From Ctenosaura bakeri (taxonomy: Eukaryota; Chordata; Lepidosauria; Squamata; Iguanidae), in NCBI GenBank assembly GCA_948474755.1, contig CAOLHI010001142.1, positions 364,567-428,566 of the forward strand: a DNA stretch of 64,000 nt. The letters are read 5' to 3'. Position numbers and translations under genes: made by a program. The notes below the pieces were generated by a model. The model saw only the letters and a list, made by a program, of their open reading frames with translations, was not told the DNA's origin and searched no databases. This document shows, piece after piece, positions 11,773 to 24,999 of the stretch. Position 1 is the stretch's first letter, and each line of letters opens with the position of its first letter.

Positions 11773-13094
11773 ATATCCTGTTTCTTCTGCATAACTGTTA
11801 TGCTCAGGGTGGGGTGGGTCAAAAAAAGTATGGGGGTATCTTGGACAATTCTGGAGATGTGATTTTCCATATTTTGCAAATGCAACATTCAGGGCTACAT
11901 GAGGTCTGTGGGCCACATGACAATAACCCCATTTTAAGTGGAATTACTTCCTATATTGTACAATCTTTCAGTGTTCTTTACTGTGAGTTTGCGGGAAAGC
12001 TACAGGGGTTAAGCTACAGGGGTGGGGCAAAATGAGGGCATTGCCTTTTAAATATGAATCCTCCCCCTCGCATATTCCTTCAGGCTCCAAATTTCTAGCA
12101 TTGAAATAATTTAAAACTTCAGTTCAGCATTTACAAATACAGTTTATGCATCTAAAGCAAAGGGAAGACAAAGTTCCCAAGGGAATGCAAAAACAGCAAA
12201 CCTAACAGTTCTAGGTGTGAACAATTTTCAGTTTCTCACTCTCTATAATGCTAGAAATTTTTTGGTGGGGGAATGGAGAAATTCATTTGTGTGGGCAGTA
12301 TCCTTACTTGGGAGGGCCCACTGCCCTCATTTTGCCCCCCTTGTAATTCTATCCCTGGTTGCATTTTAAGTAAAAAAAAAAAAAATCTGATCAGATAAAA
12401 CCATTCAAAAAAAGAAAAGATTACTTCAGGTTCCTTCCCTTCAATATGTAGCCTGCTTTCAGTGGAACACCTGTAATTAAACCAAGTGCAGAAAGGATTA
12501 CCCCACAGCCACTTTCCCTGAGAATGTGGCTAGATTAATCAATTTGATGGCTTCTGTAAGTGACAGAACATATTATATGATGTGTGTTCTGTGATGGATG
12601 GATTGATTAAAAGACTTAATAAACAGGCTTATAGGAATAGCAAGTCTTTGCTCCTCCTCCCACAATCCAAAAACACTTCATTGCTGAAAAGTTAGAACCA
12701 GTCTATCATTTTAAAGCACTGCATACCCATAATTAAAATCTGTGTCTAGTGTTATTTTTGTAACAATGGGAACTAAGTCTCCTGAACTTTGACAATGATG
12801 ACTTTCTTTTCCTTCCAATTAAAAATAAATAAATGAAAGGAAGGTAGTAGCATTGCCTCTTGCTAGTGCAACCAATTTCTCTGACCTCATTTAATAAATA
12901 ACATGTAGATGATGTACATATATGTCCCAGTAACCCCAGACATATCTCCTTGCTAATTAAGCATTACATCCACCTACCTCGGGAGAAAGAAAGAAGTCCT
13001 AATCATAAAAAATTAACAGATCATTTCAGTTTCAATATGCAGTGCTCTCAAGCACAGTTCCATCCAGTTAGATGAAGACTCCAAGCAAGTGAAT
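11773..13094. other. Unique DNA
   Basis: No exon recognised. The part from about 12480 to 12780 has few low-complexity runs and could be conserved non-coding DNA, but I cannot show it. A poly-A run lies at 12373-12385. Confidence 0.4.
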
Positions 13095-13440
13095 ATATGG
13101 ATCAGGGAAAACAAGCCATTATTTAACTGTAGCAGCTTGCTAAAGCAAGAGTTTGCACTGGTGGCAAATCAAGTGTTTTGTTCTCTGATCTGGCCGCAGT
13201 GGGAGCATTTTAGTTCATTTGGCAATACTGCCTCGAGAGAGTAGCAATTACAAAGACTTTCTGCAGCTGAGCTTTTCAGCTCCTGAGTGTCCCCCTCCTT
13301 GAGCATGAAGGGAAAACCTTGTGCCAGCTCTCAACATTACTGCTTTTTTCCTACTGTGTCCCAATCAGCTAGATATTTCCATGTGGAATACTCATTATGA
13401 TACAATAGGTCCGTGCAGCTCCCTCCATGAGTGATTTCTC
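13095..13440. other. Candidate conserved non-coding block
   Basis: This stretch has balanced base composition, no repeat signature and no long frame, and it sits between repeat-rich parts. Such a pattern is compatible with a distal enhancer but is not proof. Only a comparison with other reptile genomes could show it. Confidence 0.2.
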
Positions 13441-14862
13441 TACTGTAAACCAACAGCTAGGAAAGATGTTTTGCCCAGAACTTAGAAACATTACTTTGTG
13501 AGAGTATACATCCCCAAAGTAACCTTTTTTTTCCATAGCACTTATATGTTCAGAAAGCTCTCTCAGCCTTTATTTTGGAACATGGGGCACAATTTCACTG
13601 CATTGTTCCTGTGCTTAGTCAAGTAGAGATTCACTTTCAGAGGTAATTCAAAGCGGAACTCCAGAAAAGCCCCTCTTAACTGGTAGGCCTCTCCACTTCC
13701 CCTGTTTTTTGACATGGGTTCTTTATTCTGTTTGCTTACATCAAGAAGCAATTTGGAGCACACAGCGCAGGATGTTCTGTTCCAAAGCAAGGAGAGGCAG
13801 CAGCAGTTTGCTTATCCCTAGTCTACAGGGAAGGACAAGACTCCTCCCACTACTCTCCCTTCCATCCTGCTGGTTAGTTGAGTAAAAACTACTTGTGCAC
13901 TTTGAACTCAGTTTGCAGTAACTGACAAAACCCAATGACAGGTGGAGAGAGAATCTGGGATATTCTGGAAGCAGTAGGGAAGTGGACTAGTAGAGAACAA
14001 ACTGGGGCCACGCCTGCACAACAGGGACGGTTGGAGGAAATGCAAGCCATAGAAAGAGACAGTATCACCTGCACTCTTGCCATGGTGCAAAAAGAAGAAG
14101 AGGACACAGGGTATTGCCCACACTCCTTTCTGGAGAATAAGAAGGCAGTGTCCCTCAAACACTAGGACAAAAAGAAAGACATGACTGCTGAATCCCACCA
14201 TGCCAGTGGCTGGTTCTATGACTGAAATAGCCAGGTCTTTTAGAACCATCATCTGACAAGATCGAGGTAGACGCAATCATTCTTCTCAGGGCATCATTGC
14301 TGTTGTATTTTTCTCTGGTATGGAAGGGCATGGTGCCACCACTACCACCACATCTTTCTGGGGAAAGGTCCTTTTTGGGGAACATCATAAATTCTACTAG
14401 AGCAATGGGAACATCAAAAATGCCACTGTCCGTGCCCTACCACCTGCGTAAACACCTCACCAGGTCTAATGGCTGCACTGGCCCTGGACACCAATGTAAA
14501 CTAGTAAATATATGAACATCTTGTAAATATGGTATCCGTCATTCTAAAAGAAAATATTCCATAATCCATTTGTCCAGAAAAAAAGACTTTAGAAAAAATG
14601 GCCTTCTATGTCATGGACTTGGAACAAAAGCATTTCGGTATGTTATGGTTTTTTTAAAAGGTAACAACAACGGCAGTTACAGTGAGTCACCGAACATGGC
14701 GAAGGGAAACGCATATAGCTGAGCAAGAGTACAAGTTCAAGCAATCACTAAACCATGAAGGTTAGTGGGTAATCTTAGGCCAGTCATTCTCCCTCAATCT
14801 GACTGGCCTCACAGGGTCAGAAAGGATAAGAACCACACATGCCAGTTTAAGCTGCTTCAGCA
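13441..14862. other. Mostly unique DNA
   Basis: Several overlapping frames of 60-122 residues exist on both strands at 13.56-14.5 kb, but none shows a known domain or good splice context. 14765-14860 resembles the back half of a tRNA-type SINE (gccagtcattctccctcaat then cctcacagggtc). Confidence 0.4.
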
Positions 14863-14905
14863 ATAAAATAAAATAAAATAAAATAAAATAAAATGAAATA
14901 AAATA
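14863..14905. repeat. (TAAAA)n microsatellite
   Basis: About eight TAAAA units with one substitution; probably grown from the tail of the SINE-like sequence just upstream. Confidence 0.9.
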
Positions 14906-14944
14906 GGTCATAACTCATCAACAATCCATCACTATAGGAATCAC

Positions 14945-15300
14945 ACAGTTTCTCTGTTCAACAGCTCCACTGGCTGCTGGTCCATTTCTGGGCAAGATTC
15001 AGAGTGCTAGTGATGACCTTTAAAGTCCTATGTGGCTGAGGTCCAGGTTATTTGAAGAACCATATTCTCCCTTATGAACCAGCCCGGGCTTTGAGATCTG
15101 CTGGAGGGGCCTCTCTCTCCATCTCACCACCTTCACAGGTACACCTGGTGGGAACACAGGAGAGGGCCTTCTCAGTGGCTGTCCTCAGGCTTTGGAGTTC
15201 CCTTCCCGGAAAAGTCAGACCAGCACCCTCTGTACTATCTTGCCACAATCGAGTAAAGACATTTTTACTCAGAAAGGAGCGGGATGTGTGATTATATGTG
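14945..15300 (+). mobile_element. L2-like LINE 3' end
   Basis: The translation carries the C-terminal hallmark of L2-type LINEs: LHWLLVHFWARFRVLVMTFK-like sequence upstream, then a 79-residue open frame (15052-15291) with PARALRSAG and ERAFSVAVLRLWSSLP. The copy is 5'-truncated and has no reverse transcriptase core. Confidence 0.7.
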
Positions 15301-15437
15301 GCCTGTCTGACAGAATGTGCTGGATACTGTATTGCTGATGAGTGTGTGCATTTTTAATTATGTATTTAAACATTATTTTAATTCTTCTAGATTTTTAAAT
15401 TATGTTTTAACTTTTGTATTCTGTGGATTTTAACTAT

Positions 15438-15633
15438 TGCCATTTCTGTACTACACTGTTATAGTGTCATTATTCCACTTTGAACATCTTATGGAATTCT
15501 GGGTTTACAGTTCAGGGAGGGGCATTTAGAATTTTCACCCAGAGACCTCTTTGGCTACAAACTACAAGCCCCAGAATTCCAGTGTGGTGAAAGTGGAATA
15601 TTAGCACTATAACAGTGTAGGGCAGAAATGGTG
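15438..15633. mobile_element. Harbinger-like MITE
   Basis: Ends tgccatttctgtac and gggcagaaatggtg pair as inverted repeats. Flanking triplets are TAT and TAC. The internal fold-back blocks are as in other copies, but the orientation of the inner asymmetric part is the reverse of the copy at 7.9 kb. Confidence 0.8.
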
Positions 15634-15697
15634 TACGTCTTTTTAATTGTTGCAAGCTGCTTTGAGTCCCAACCTGGGGAAAAAGCAGAGTAGAAGT

Positions 15698-15732
15698 AAA
15701 GAAGAGGAGGAGGAGGAAGAAGAAGAAGATAA
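15698..15732. repeat. (GAG/GAA)n purine tract
   Basis: Imperfect GAG then GAA triplets; the glutamate-rich frame across it is an artefact of the repeat. Confidence 0.9.
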
Positions 15733-15733
15733 A

Positions 15734-17194
15734 GAAAGTTACAAGGTCCAACTGAATTCTGTCAAACAATTCATTGAGCTGCACATTTTCTTTCGAGAAA
15801 GGATAGAACAGGTGCAAAATGTCATTGCATACTCAAACTTCCCTAGAAGTAAAATTAAGCACACCTGAGCAGTATACAAAATACAACAGGAAAGAAAGAG
15901 AAAGAAAGAAATCAGTCGTATACGGTATCCTGTTACAATTTCCCAGGCACGTACATGAACTTATATAGAAGGCCAGATAGGTAAATATATAAGTTAATTT
16001 CTTCTGGCACAAAGATGTTCAGACAAGGCAGTCCTAGAACAGAGTATTGATCAGAAAGTTCCATTCTCAAATGAATCTTTGTGATGTCTGTTGCTTTTAT
16101 GTGGATCCACCATGATTAATGGGGCACAGAAAATGGGGGGAGGATACAAATGTCTAAGAGAGAAAAACTCATCCCATACCAGCGAGGCAGCTGTTTCTGC
16201 TCAAGAGAGAATTTCCAAAAACCTTTCAGAAGTGCTGTAACATTTCTTTTTTAAAATCTGAATTGGATCTTGGGGGTGGGGCTCCGCTGGTTGGGAATGA
16301 ATCTTTCTGTGGCTTTATATTTTCGCCTGCTTAAATGATAATATATTTTAGCCATTGGGATCACTCAATGAGCTTAAAACAGAAGGGATTATTTGAAATA
16401 AATGAGCTTGTAAGTGGACTATCCCTATTCAATAAAATGTCTTAAAGTGAGACCCTAACAATAAAAGAGAATATTGCATTGAGCAGATGATACAGCTCTT
16501 CTAGATATGGGATATAGCTAAGCTTTGTTTCTTGAGCTGTATGAATCATAATGATATACTGTCATAAATGATGCACATTATCTCTGTGCTCAGAAGCAAT
16601 TATCATCCCCCCCACACACACACACACACTCTTCTTCACTTTATATATTACGTCTCTGTGTTTATCATTAAGTTAGTGAGCTATCCAATGGGTAGTTGGA
16701 GTGAAAAATGGGTGGGAATAATAAGATGGAATGGGTACAGGGTTAGTTGAACTGAAAACTCAATCAACTTTGTAAAAAAATGAAACAATAGTTTTAATAA
16801 AGCATTGCTGTCTTTCCCTTGAGTTTCAATATGTTTAATTTATCTTTGTTTTGGACAGAAAAGCACTTGTACCCATAATCCTTCCACTGTACCCCAGCTT
16901 TTCTCTGCATAGTGGAACAGGCTGTACAGTTCCAAACAGTTATTTGTTACATGCTTCATACCCTTCTATTGACCTGAATACATTTGAGGGAAATTCTTTT
17001 TGAATTCCTTATGTTCACACATTATCTTCTGGCTGATTCAATACCATCTGCAAATTTAATTAACCTGTTCTTCATTATCACAAATCATTAGTTACAGCAA
17101 CCAATTCCAGTGAAACACGAATAGATATCTGCTTATCATCCATTCTATTGTTGTTTACTACATTCTAACTTTTGCCTTAGACCTAAATTGAACA
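15734..17194. other. Unique DNA with a short CA run
   Basis: A (AAAG)n patch lies at about 15890-15912 and a (CA)n run at 16611-16630. No exon recognised. Confidence 0.45.
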
Positions 17195-17565
17195 GACTGG
17201 AAAAATAGGCCAAAACAAACAATATGAATTTCAACAGGGACAAATGTAAGCTACCTACAAGTATTCCTTGCCTAAGAAAACCTCATGAAATTCATGAGGT
17301 CACCATAAGTCAACAGGCAACTTGAAGGTACAGACACACACATTATATTTGGGCAGGAAAATTCAGATGCACACTGTTAGATGGGCAGTACCTGGCTGGA
17401 CAGCAATATCTGCAAAAAAGATCTAGGAGTCTTCAAAGACTGCAAACTTGACATGAGTCAACACTGTGACAGCAGGGACAAAAAAGCCAATACACTTCTA
17501 GGCAACATCAACAGAACTATACTCTTCATATCTAGGGAAGTAATAGGTCCACACTGTTCTGGTTT
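17195..17565 (+). mobile_element. CR1 LINE fragment split by a SINE tail
   Basis: The CR1 blocks 'atgaatttcaacagggacaa' (17224 on) and 'gatctaggagtcttcaaaga' (17422 on) are collinear with the copy at 5.5 kb. Between them, 17262-17345 holds a SINE 3' part (ccataagtcaacaggcaact) ending in a CA tail. The order implies that the SINE inserted into an older CR1. Confidence 0.65.
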
Positions 17566-19030
17566 GGACAGGCCCTCTAAGGGAGGAGAAAGAGGTCTAA
17601 CTTCATAGGTTAAAATCTTGCCTCAAAACCTCCCTCGCAGTGAAGGTGAAAGCTTCCATAACCTCTGATGCTCTGGCACTGGTAGAGGCAAAAAGGAAGT
17701 ATTCCAGAGTCATATTGGTGACAGACTCTAGGAAGGTTTGGGTCTGTAGGTCCACAGCCTCTCAATTTACCCAGCATGCCTCTAGAACTGGGGAAAATTT
17801 ATGCTACCCCTGGAGCTGATGTATGTACATACAATACCTCCCCATTGCACCCTCCCCACAAAAAAAAGGGGGCAGCAGGGGTGAAACGGCAGTGGAGCAG
17901 GGAAAGAAATGTGCTACTCTGTCCTTTTTTTCACACTGCTGTCATGAACCCACCAGCCCTTTGAAGAGAGGCATTCTGCCACCTCCAGATCTTCCATGAA
18001 CTCACCAATAGGATTGTTGTGTTTATGGCAAACTTGTGTAAGCATTACTCCATACATATTCAACCCATCTAGCTCAATTTATGTTAGAACAAGAAAACCT
18101 CGGGGAAGGCAAGCTACAGAATTGCTCTAGGAGTTGGCAGCTATCTTTCCCTAAGCCTTTCAATAACATATAATCTGGCATGTAATGATTTGCCTTTTGC
18201 AAATGGTTGAAGAGATTGCAGGACTATTTTACTAAGATCCAAGTTTAAAATTATTCAAGAATAATTGCTACCATTTAACTCTTTGTTTTTTCTGGTGGTT
18301 AATACTTCCCTTTCTGACCTTGCTATGCTAACATAGGAGTCCACCCTCCTCTCTGTTTTGGTGTACTGTGCTCAGTTAGTAAGGTGAACTTTTTCACACC
18401 ATGTACTATTTAGTATGCTAGACAGTTCATGCAGTTCCTTGTATACCTCGGGTTTCTGTAGAGAGCTTTATTGTTCATTTATCATTATCATGCTATGCTC
18501 TACAATTGATGGACTTATATTAGAAATTCATTACGAAGAAAAATAGAATTTCTGGAGAAAATGTCAATGGTTTTCTTTTATAAACATTTCTAAGTGTATG
18601 TCCATATACATGTGTGCCTACTCCACACACTTTATAACCATGTATTCCTACTCTGGGTACAGGCAAAAGGTAACCAAGAGATTATATAAAGTGGCATTGT
18701 TCCAGAATAAACAGAGGCCCATAAATGAACATCTAAGCACTTGGCTTTGTTGTCAGCTATGTCAAAAACATACACAGTGTAGTACACTTCCATGAAACAA
18801 ATGAGATTGTACTGGGGAAGGTGTGCATCTCCTCTGGTTTTTGAGCATCTGTATAAACCCCAATGGCCAGCTCCCTTCCACAGTGCTTTCCACTGAAGCC
18901 TGGTGCTGAATTTCATGAGTGGATTTTCCAACCTATTCTTTCCTGGTCCATTCAACTCTGCACATGTCGATTTCACTGCACTGAAGGTCTAGAGAACTGA
19001 CATTATTTGACCACAATACCTACAAAGGAC
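17566..19030. other. Mostly unique DNA
   Basis: 17575-17760 may include a worn L2-like LINE end. No exon is recognised in the rest. Confidence 0.4.
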
Positions 19031-19033
19031 CAA

Positions 19034-19179
19034 GGCCATTTCCGCAGTAGATTGTTACAGCACTATTATTCCACTTGCAACATTCTATGCCGGCCCCTCC
19101 CGAAACTGCAAACCCCAGGATTCCATAGGATGTTGAAAGTGGAATCATAGCACTGTAACAATCTACTGTGGAAATGGCC
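19034..19179. mobile_element. Harbinger-like MITE, 146-bp deletion form
   Basis: Ends ggccatttccgcagtag and ctactgtggaaatggcc are near-perfect inverted repeats. A perfect CAA direct repeat flanks it (19031-19033 and 19180-19182). Because CAA is not palindromic, this proves a 3-bp target duplication rather than an extended inverted repeat. About 55 bp of the centre is missing relative to full copies. Confidence 0.9.
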
Positions 19180-20436
19180 CAAGTTGGGTTGTTCATCCCT
19201 GAGCTCAGACCACAGCATTTCTCATTCTCAATTTCAGAATATGACAGAGAGGGGGAAATCTCAATCAGGGTTATGCAAGTGTGTCAGCCATTTTAATAGA
19301 ACAATTTTTAAAACCTTGAAAAAATAATAATAACCAAAATGCAATTTGAAAAATCAAAATATAATTTTGGAATCAACCAGAGTTGCACCAACTACAGAAA
19401 TCAGATTTCAACCATGTACAAGTGTGAGAGCCAGTACTTACATTCTACTTTTGCAAGATGTCCCACAGCCCATTACACACAACATCCTATAACCCACAGA
19501 GAGACTCATTAGAATTTTGTTGCATTAGTAGAAGTAGTTGTTCCACTAATGCTTACCCTGAGCAGAGTAATGCTCCATCTTTACTTTTCCAGCTAGCATT
19601 ATATGTAACCATCACTATATATCAGGGTAAGGAATGTGTGTCCTAAAGAGATGTTGTTGAACTACAGCTCCCATCATTCTTCAGAGTTGCTAGTTTAGCA
19701 GAGGCTAATGAGAGCTGCATTCTAATAACAGCTGGAACAGCCATGTATAATATTAATCAAGAATGCATTCAATATTTAAAGTTTGTTCATCTCCAGATTA
19801 ATGTACTTCATTCCTATATATAAAATCTATCCGTTTTTACAACAGTTATTGCACTGCATATTCTTCCAGGCAAAATTTGATTTTTCTGTTTATCCAGGTC
19901 TGCTATATCATCCTTCTCTCCTTTGGTAAACATAATGACTGGGATATATAGAGTAGAAATATGAAACTTGGGCACATGTGTGACTGCAAGACTAGTCTCT
20001 GGATCATTTTCTGTTTTGTTAAAAGCAAAATCAAATGCCACCACTGGCTATAATGAGAGCTCTTGCCTGCAAAGCTATTATAAGATTAGTTAGCTAATGC
20101 TTTCATTGGCTTCTAGAATAGGCAGTGACATAAACAAGACTAAAATAACACAGCATAGCTCACACTGTAAACATATATGAGCCAGAAAGACTGTTGTAAC
20201 AGTATTCACTAATTCACAGCATGGAATACAAAGACACACTGGAAAACACACCAGGACTCAGTAACTCACAGCATGGTATGCAGAGACATTTAAGAACCCT
20301 GATTTTAGGCAAATGGCTTGCAATCATCCAGATGAGAACCAAAGCAGCACCCAAAAGAGAACACAAGACTTTTTCTTTATATACCTGTTTTGACTAGCTG
20401 AATTACCAATAAACATTTTGCAAACATGATGTTTTA
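19180..20436. other. Unique DNA with one worn MITE
   Basis: 19645-19735 resembles the 'gttgaactacagctcccatc' hAT-type MITE common in squamates. The remainder is unrecognised. Confidence 0.45.
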
Positions 20437-21335
20437 TTTAGATGATGGGGCAGAGGGAATCCCCATCAAATTTGTAGATGATGCAAAACTGGGAGAGGTA
20501 GCTAGCATATAGGAAGACAGGATCAGAATTCAAAAGGATCTTGATAAACTAGAAAATTGGGCTGAAATTAATAAAATGAAATTTAATAGAGACAAATGCA
20601 AAATTCTACCTTTAGGCTACAAAACAAAAGACCCAGGTGGGGGATACTTGACTTAGTAATACTACATATAGAAAGGATCCTGAGATTATTGTTGAACATA
20701 AGCCAAGACTGTGATGCTGCAGCCAAGAAGCTAAAAATCATCTTAGTTTGCATTAATAAAAGCACAGGTTCCAAGCTGAGGGAAGTAAGAATCTCCTAAA
20801 ATTCTGTGCTGGTCAGGTCTGATTTGGAATACCGCATTCAGTTCTGGGCATATCATTTTAAGAAAGATATAGACAAGTTGGAGCAAGTTCAAAGAAAGGC
20901 AATGAAGAGGGTAAAAGATATGAAGAACAAAATATACAAGGAGAGGTTGAAGGAGCTGGGCATGTTCGGCTTGCTGAAAAGAAGATTGAGGAGTGGCATG
21001 CTGGCACTCATTAAATAACTCAAGGGCTGCTACAAAGAAGAGGGTGAAGGATTGTTCTCTACTGCCTCAGACAGTACAACTAAGTCTAATGGTTTTAAGT
21101 TACAGGAAGATAGATTTTGAATGAACATTAGAAGGATCTTGCTGACAATGAGAGCAGTTCAGCAATGGAACCAGTTGCCTAGAGAAGAGGTGAGGTCTCT
21201 TTTTCTAGACATCTTCAAAAAGAGGCTCGACAGCTATCTGCAAAGGATGTTCTAGTTGGAGATCAGGGGGCTGGACATGATGGCCCATAGAGCCCCTTCC
21301 AACTCTATCATTTTATCACTGTATGATTCTATAAT
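20437..21335 (+). mobile_element. CR1 LINE 3' part, ~900 bp
   Basis: It begins within the reverse transcriptase (FVDDAKLG at the catalytic-box position: the FADD-type motif with A changed to V) and runs through SDLEYRIQFWAYHFKKDIDK and MFGLLKRRLRSGM. It ends near ttatcactgtatgattctat. Stops interrupt the frame. It differs clearly from the copy at 5.5 kb, so it is a different subfamily or an older copy. Confidence 0.85.
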
Positions 21336-22639
21336 GCCTACACCACAAACTGACATGTAGTAGGTAGTAAGATTCTCCCCGATTGTGAAAGATTAAAATT
21401 TACAGTTACTGCAGTTCCCATCACCCATAAAAACATTGACTACGCTTGTAGAGGTTGAAGAGAGTTAGAGTCCATCGCCTTATGGACAAATAGTTCAATA
21501 TATTTTTAGATATTTAAAATTATTGTTAATTGAAATTGTTTTAATTTGTTTAGATACTTTATTACATGTTGCCCTGGGACATTATGATATAGGGCAGCAT
21601 ATAACCATCATAGATAAATAAACCAACCAGGAGGCCCTCATGTTCCCTTACCCTGTCATAGCTATTATACAGCAGTGGAGGTGCAGGTAAGGAGAATTAG
21701 GGTAATACAGGCAAGCCTCTTGCTTAAGTGCTGGCTTTTTTCCTTTTCTTTCTTTTCTCAAGGAGGGGGAATCAAAATCTGACAATATTTTTAAGCTGTC
21801 AGACAAACAATGTGGAGCTAGTTACCCCTACTGATGTCTGTACAAATCTAGAATAAGTTCTGTACACCTAATTCCTTTGCAGGAGAACTTAAAGAATTTG
21901 ATGTTTTACAGCGTTTGCAATAAGGTACACGCAAAAGCAAGGTGAGAAGGAGGTGATGGGTTCAGTTTGTACTTCTGAACCTTAAGTCCTCTAGCCTTTC
22001 TAAAGGACTCCTGCTTCTTATTGCCCTGATTTCTTTTTTTAAAAATGTCTTAACATATCAAACTGAACCTGATCCTTGTTGTTTCCCACCACTTGTGAAC
22101 TTTGAGTTAGCTGTTCTGACCTATAAAAGACTCAGTTATTGATCTGATCTTTTTATACTTCTAGAGAGGGAGCTTTGATCTTTACGTAGGCTTGAGGGTA
22201 AATAAATACAGGGCAGCACATCCACTGACCCTCCAATGGGCAGGGCTAATGGTTTGACTCCAATTCCAGTTGCTGGGTAAAATGATTAACACCAAACTAA
22301 TAGCCCCCAAATTGACAATTGATGACATGAAGCTTACATTAGCCCTAGCCCACATCATTCATTGTGAATATGGATAAATGGTTTGACTGCCTGATAATCT
22401 ATCTTTTCAAAATATTGGAAGCCAAGATGTCTCACAACTTGATTAAAAAACAATCACACCCAAAAAAAGCAAGTTATGATACTAAAATACAATTAAATAG
22501 ATCATCATATTAAAACAGTTTTTCAAAAATGAAAAATACATCAAGGGAAAGGAAGTACAGTACCTCCAATTAAAGATGCCTTCTTCAGCAAACAGATGCC
22601 AAAAAGTCTACCTGAATAAAAATATTTGATAGCACAGCC
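21336..22639. other. Unique DNA
   Basis: No exon or repeat family is recognised. The composition is ordinary and AT-rich. Confidence 0.45.
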
Positions 22640-23010
22640 ATCACCACCACAAGCATACCTGGTGAAGACATAAGAGAGGGCCCTTCTTTGTGACAGCTCC
22701 CAACTTGTGGCCATCCAGCCCCACCAAGGTGGAGTTGTGGCATGCATTCACCAAACAGGACTGTGGAAGGTGGTAGTGGACTCCTGTGGAGAAATGTGGT
22801 CCTACTGATTATAGCAATTAGACTGCAACTTCTATGACTGGTAATGCTGTATTAATCAACAGGAGACTGTGTAGGTTTTATGTTCTATGGGGGATGTCCT
22901 TCTTTCTGCATCACTATCACCACCGCAAGCATGTTTGGTGAAAACAGAAGAGAGGACGTTCTTGGTGACAGCTTCCAACCTATAGATCTTCCTTCCAAGT
23001 GGAGCTGGGA
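22640..23010 (+). mobile_element. Two L2-like LINE 3' fragments in tandem
   Basis: 22640-22760 and 22905-23010 share the same order of blocks (caccaccacaagcatacctggtga / caccgcaagcatgtttggtga, then agagagg). Both resemble the segment 'tcacaggtacacctggtggg' of the L2-like copy at 15.1 kb. They look like two separate worn insertions or one copy with a duplication. Confidence 0.4.
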
Positions 23011-23962
23011 TGGCCAAGTGCTTAGAGGGTCACATTTTCCCAACCTTGGTTTCAAATATGATGCGGCTCTCAGTTATGGTTTGCCTGACATTCATACTCC
23101 CAGCTGTCATGATTTGGCACACGCTCTGTCACCCCACTTGTTACTTCCTCCTTCCACTTTTCCCCATTGTACTTGGCTTACTTCAATTGCTACAAACTGA
23201 ATTCAAATGGCAAAAGTAGTTTGCATTCAGTTAACTCAGCAGGGCAAAGAGGAAAGAAGGGGACAGAAGTTGCCCTCCCCAATAAGCTCAGGGAAAAGCA
23301 AACTGCTACAGCCTCTTTCTCCTTAACAACTTTTGCTGTCTTGCCCAGACTCTGCTGTTACTTGGTCGCATATGTCCCTGTTTTCACACATTAAATGTTG
23401 GAAGGTATGACAGAACCCAAGAAAGGGCCAAAAGAAAACAAGAGAGAAGAAAACTCCAAACAAATTTATCAGCAAAGTTTTAATGAAACAATGAGTAATA
23501 CTTTAAAGATAACAAAATAACAGAGACCTATAGGAAATATGACAATACAATCTATAACAATTTATGGGGATGTATGCAAACAGATAGCAGCTATGTAAGA
23601 GGAACAGTCCAGAATTCTACTAGGTAATCCTTAAACTTCACATGAGATTCATGCATGAGAGCCATACAAATATCTGAGCCTATTCAAATCCATATGTGAG
23701 CTGGACATGCAAAGAAAATAAAAATATCCAAAAGCCTGTGTACCATAGAAGAACTGATTTAGATGACTACTCCTAGGATTGGTTCTTCTTAGTTGTCATT
23801 TACCTACACTCATGCCCTCCCCCAGTGGGTTTACCCAACAAAGGCATGCTTCCAGTTCAGCATAACAATGGAGTTTTCCCTTTCCTTCCAGGTGGCAGCA
23901 ACTCCCACTTACTTATGAGCAAAGAAAAGGGTATGTTCATGGTCATTTTTGATATAAAGTCT
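23011..23962. other. Unique DNA
   Basis: No exon or repeat recognised. Confidence 0.45.
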
Positions 23963-24158
23963 AACCATTTCCGCACTACACTGTTATAGTGCTATCATTT
24001 CAACATCCTGTGGAATTCTGGGGTTTGTAGTTTACTGAGGCCAAAGAGGTCTCTGGCTGAGAATTTTAGAAGCCTCTCTCTAAACTGCAAACCCCAGGAT
24101 TCCATAGGATGCTGAAAGTGGAATAATAGCACTTCAGCAGTGTAGTGCAGAAGTGGCC
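23963..24158. mobile_element. Harbinger-like MITE, near full length
   Basis: Ends aaccatttccgcactac and gtagtgcagaagtggcc pair as inverted repeats. The interior includes gtggaattctggggtttgta and the mirrored accccaggattccat. No clean target duplication remains. Confidence 0.8.
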
Positions 24159-24189
24159 TAAAAGCTTGCTATCTGGGCAGCAGATTTAA

Positions 24190-24540
24190 CTGATTTCATT
24201 TGTATCCTATTTTTCTCCCAACACAGGGCCCAAGGCAATTTGCAATACAGATTACAACAAAGAATGATTTTTTTTAAAAAAAAAAAAAATTTAAACTATC
24301 CTGTTAAAACCTCACTAATTTAAAAACAATATAAAGTCATTTAACAAAAAACATAAAAATAAGAATATAATCATGGCACATACACCATTAAAAGACCTTT
24401 CTACACAACATGTCAATTGCCAAAAGCCTGTTTAAATAAATACCTGCTGGTGGAAGGGGAGCTGATATGAACCCACCCAAGCCTCCTCTGGAACAGAATT
24501 CCATAGCTTGGGAATTAAGATTAAATGCAATATGACCAAT
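24190..24540 (-). mobile_element. Old LINE-like retroposon relic
   Basis: The sequence ggcccaaggcaatttgcaa, an A-rich middle, and then 'ggaacagaattccatagctt' match the layout of the relics at 27.4 and 32.4 kb. I recognise it as a recurrent squamate retroposon but cannot name the family. Confidence 0.35.
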
Positions 24541-24587
24541 ACTATTGATCTGCAAAGGCCCATCTTGGGTTCTGTTTCTTTGAATGT

Positions 24588-24999
24588 ATATCCACTATAC
24601 AATTATAGCATTTTGTTGCCATTTTAATTGCTCTGTCTTACAGAATCCTTTGATTTGTTGTTTGCAGTGGCACTTGGAGTGCTCTGTTGGAAAAAATGTC
24701 CCACAAAACTACAAATTCCAGGATTCCTTGGAATAGGACCATGGCAGTTAAAGTGCTATCAAATTGTTATAACTATGGGCCCATTCATGCTGAACAATTA
24801 TAGTGCTACGTTCCGCTTTAATTGCCATGGCAATGTCCCATGAAATGCTGGGATTTGGCAGTTTAGGAAGGGACATATAGAATTCTCAGCCATAGAACTC
24901 TAGTATCTCACCAAACTACCATCCCTTGGATTCCAAAGAAAGTTGCCAAGGAAGTTGAAGTGGAATATAACACTGTATCTGTGTAGTGTGAATGTAGTG
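24588..24999. mobile_element. Two adjacent 'tggcagttaaagtg' MITEs
   Basis: 24588-24774 and 24778-24999 both show the pattern of a second MITE family: 'aattatagt/cgctt', 'ttaattgccatgg', a gggattt/ccaaactac core and a mirrored end. They are related in design to the GGCC family but have different ends (gggcccattc). Both are eroded. Confidence 0.6.

Noticed and set aside
13889..14388. Overlapping 70-122-residue frames as exons
   Set aside because: Frames exist on both strands over the same bases with no domain, no good splice pair and no codon pattern I can see.
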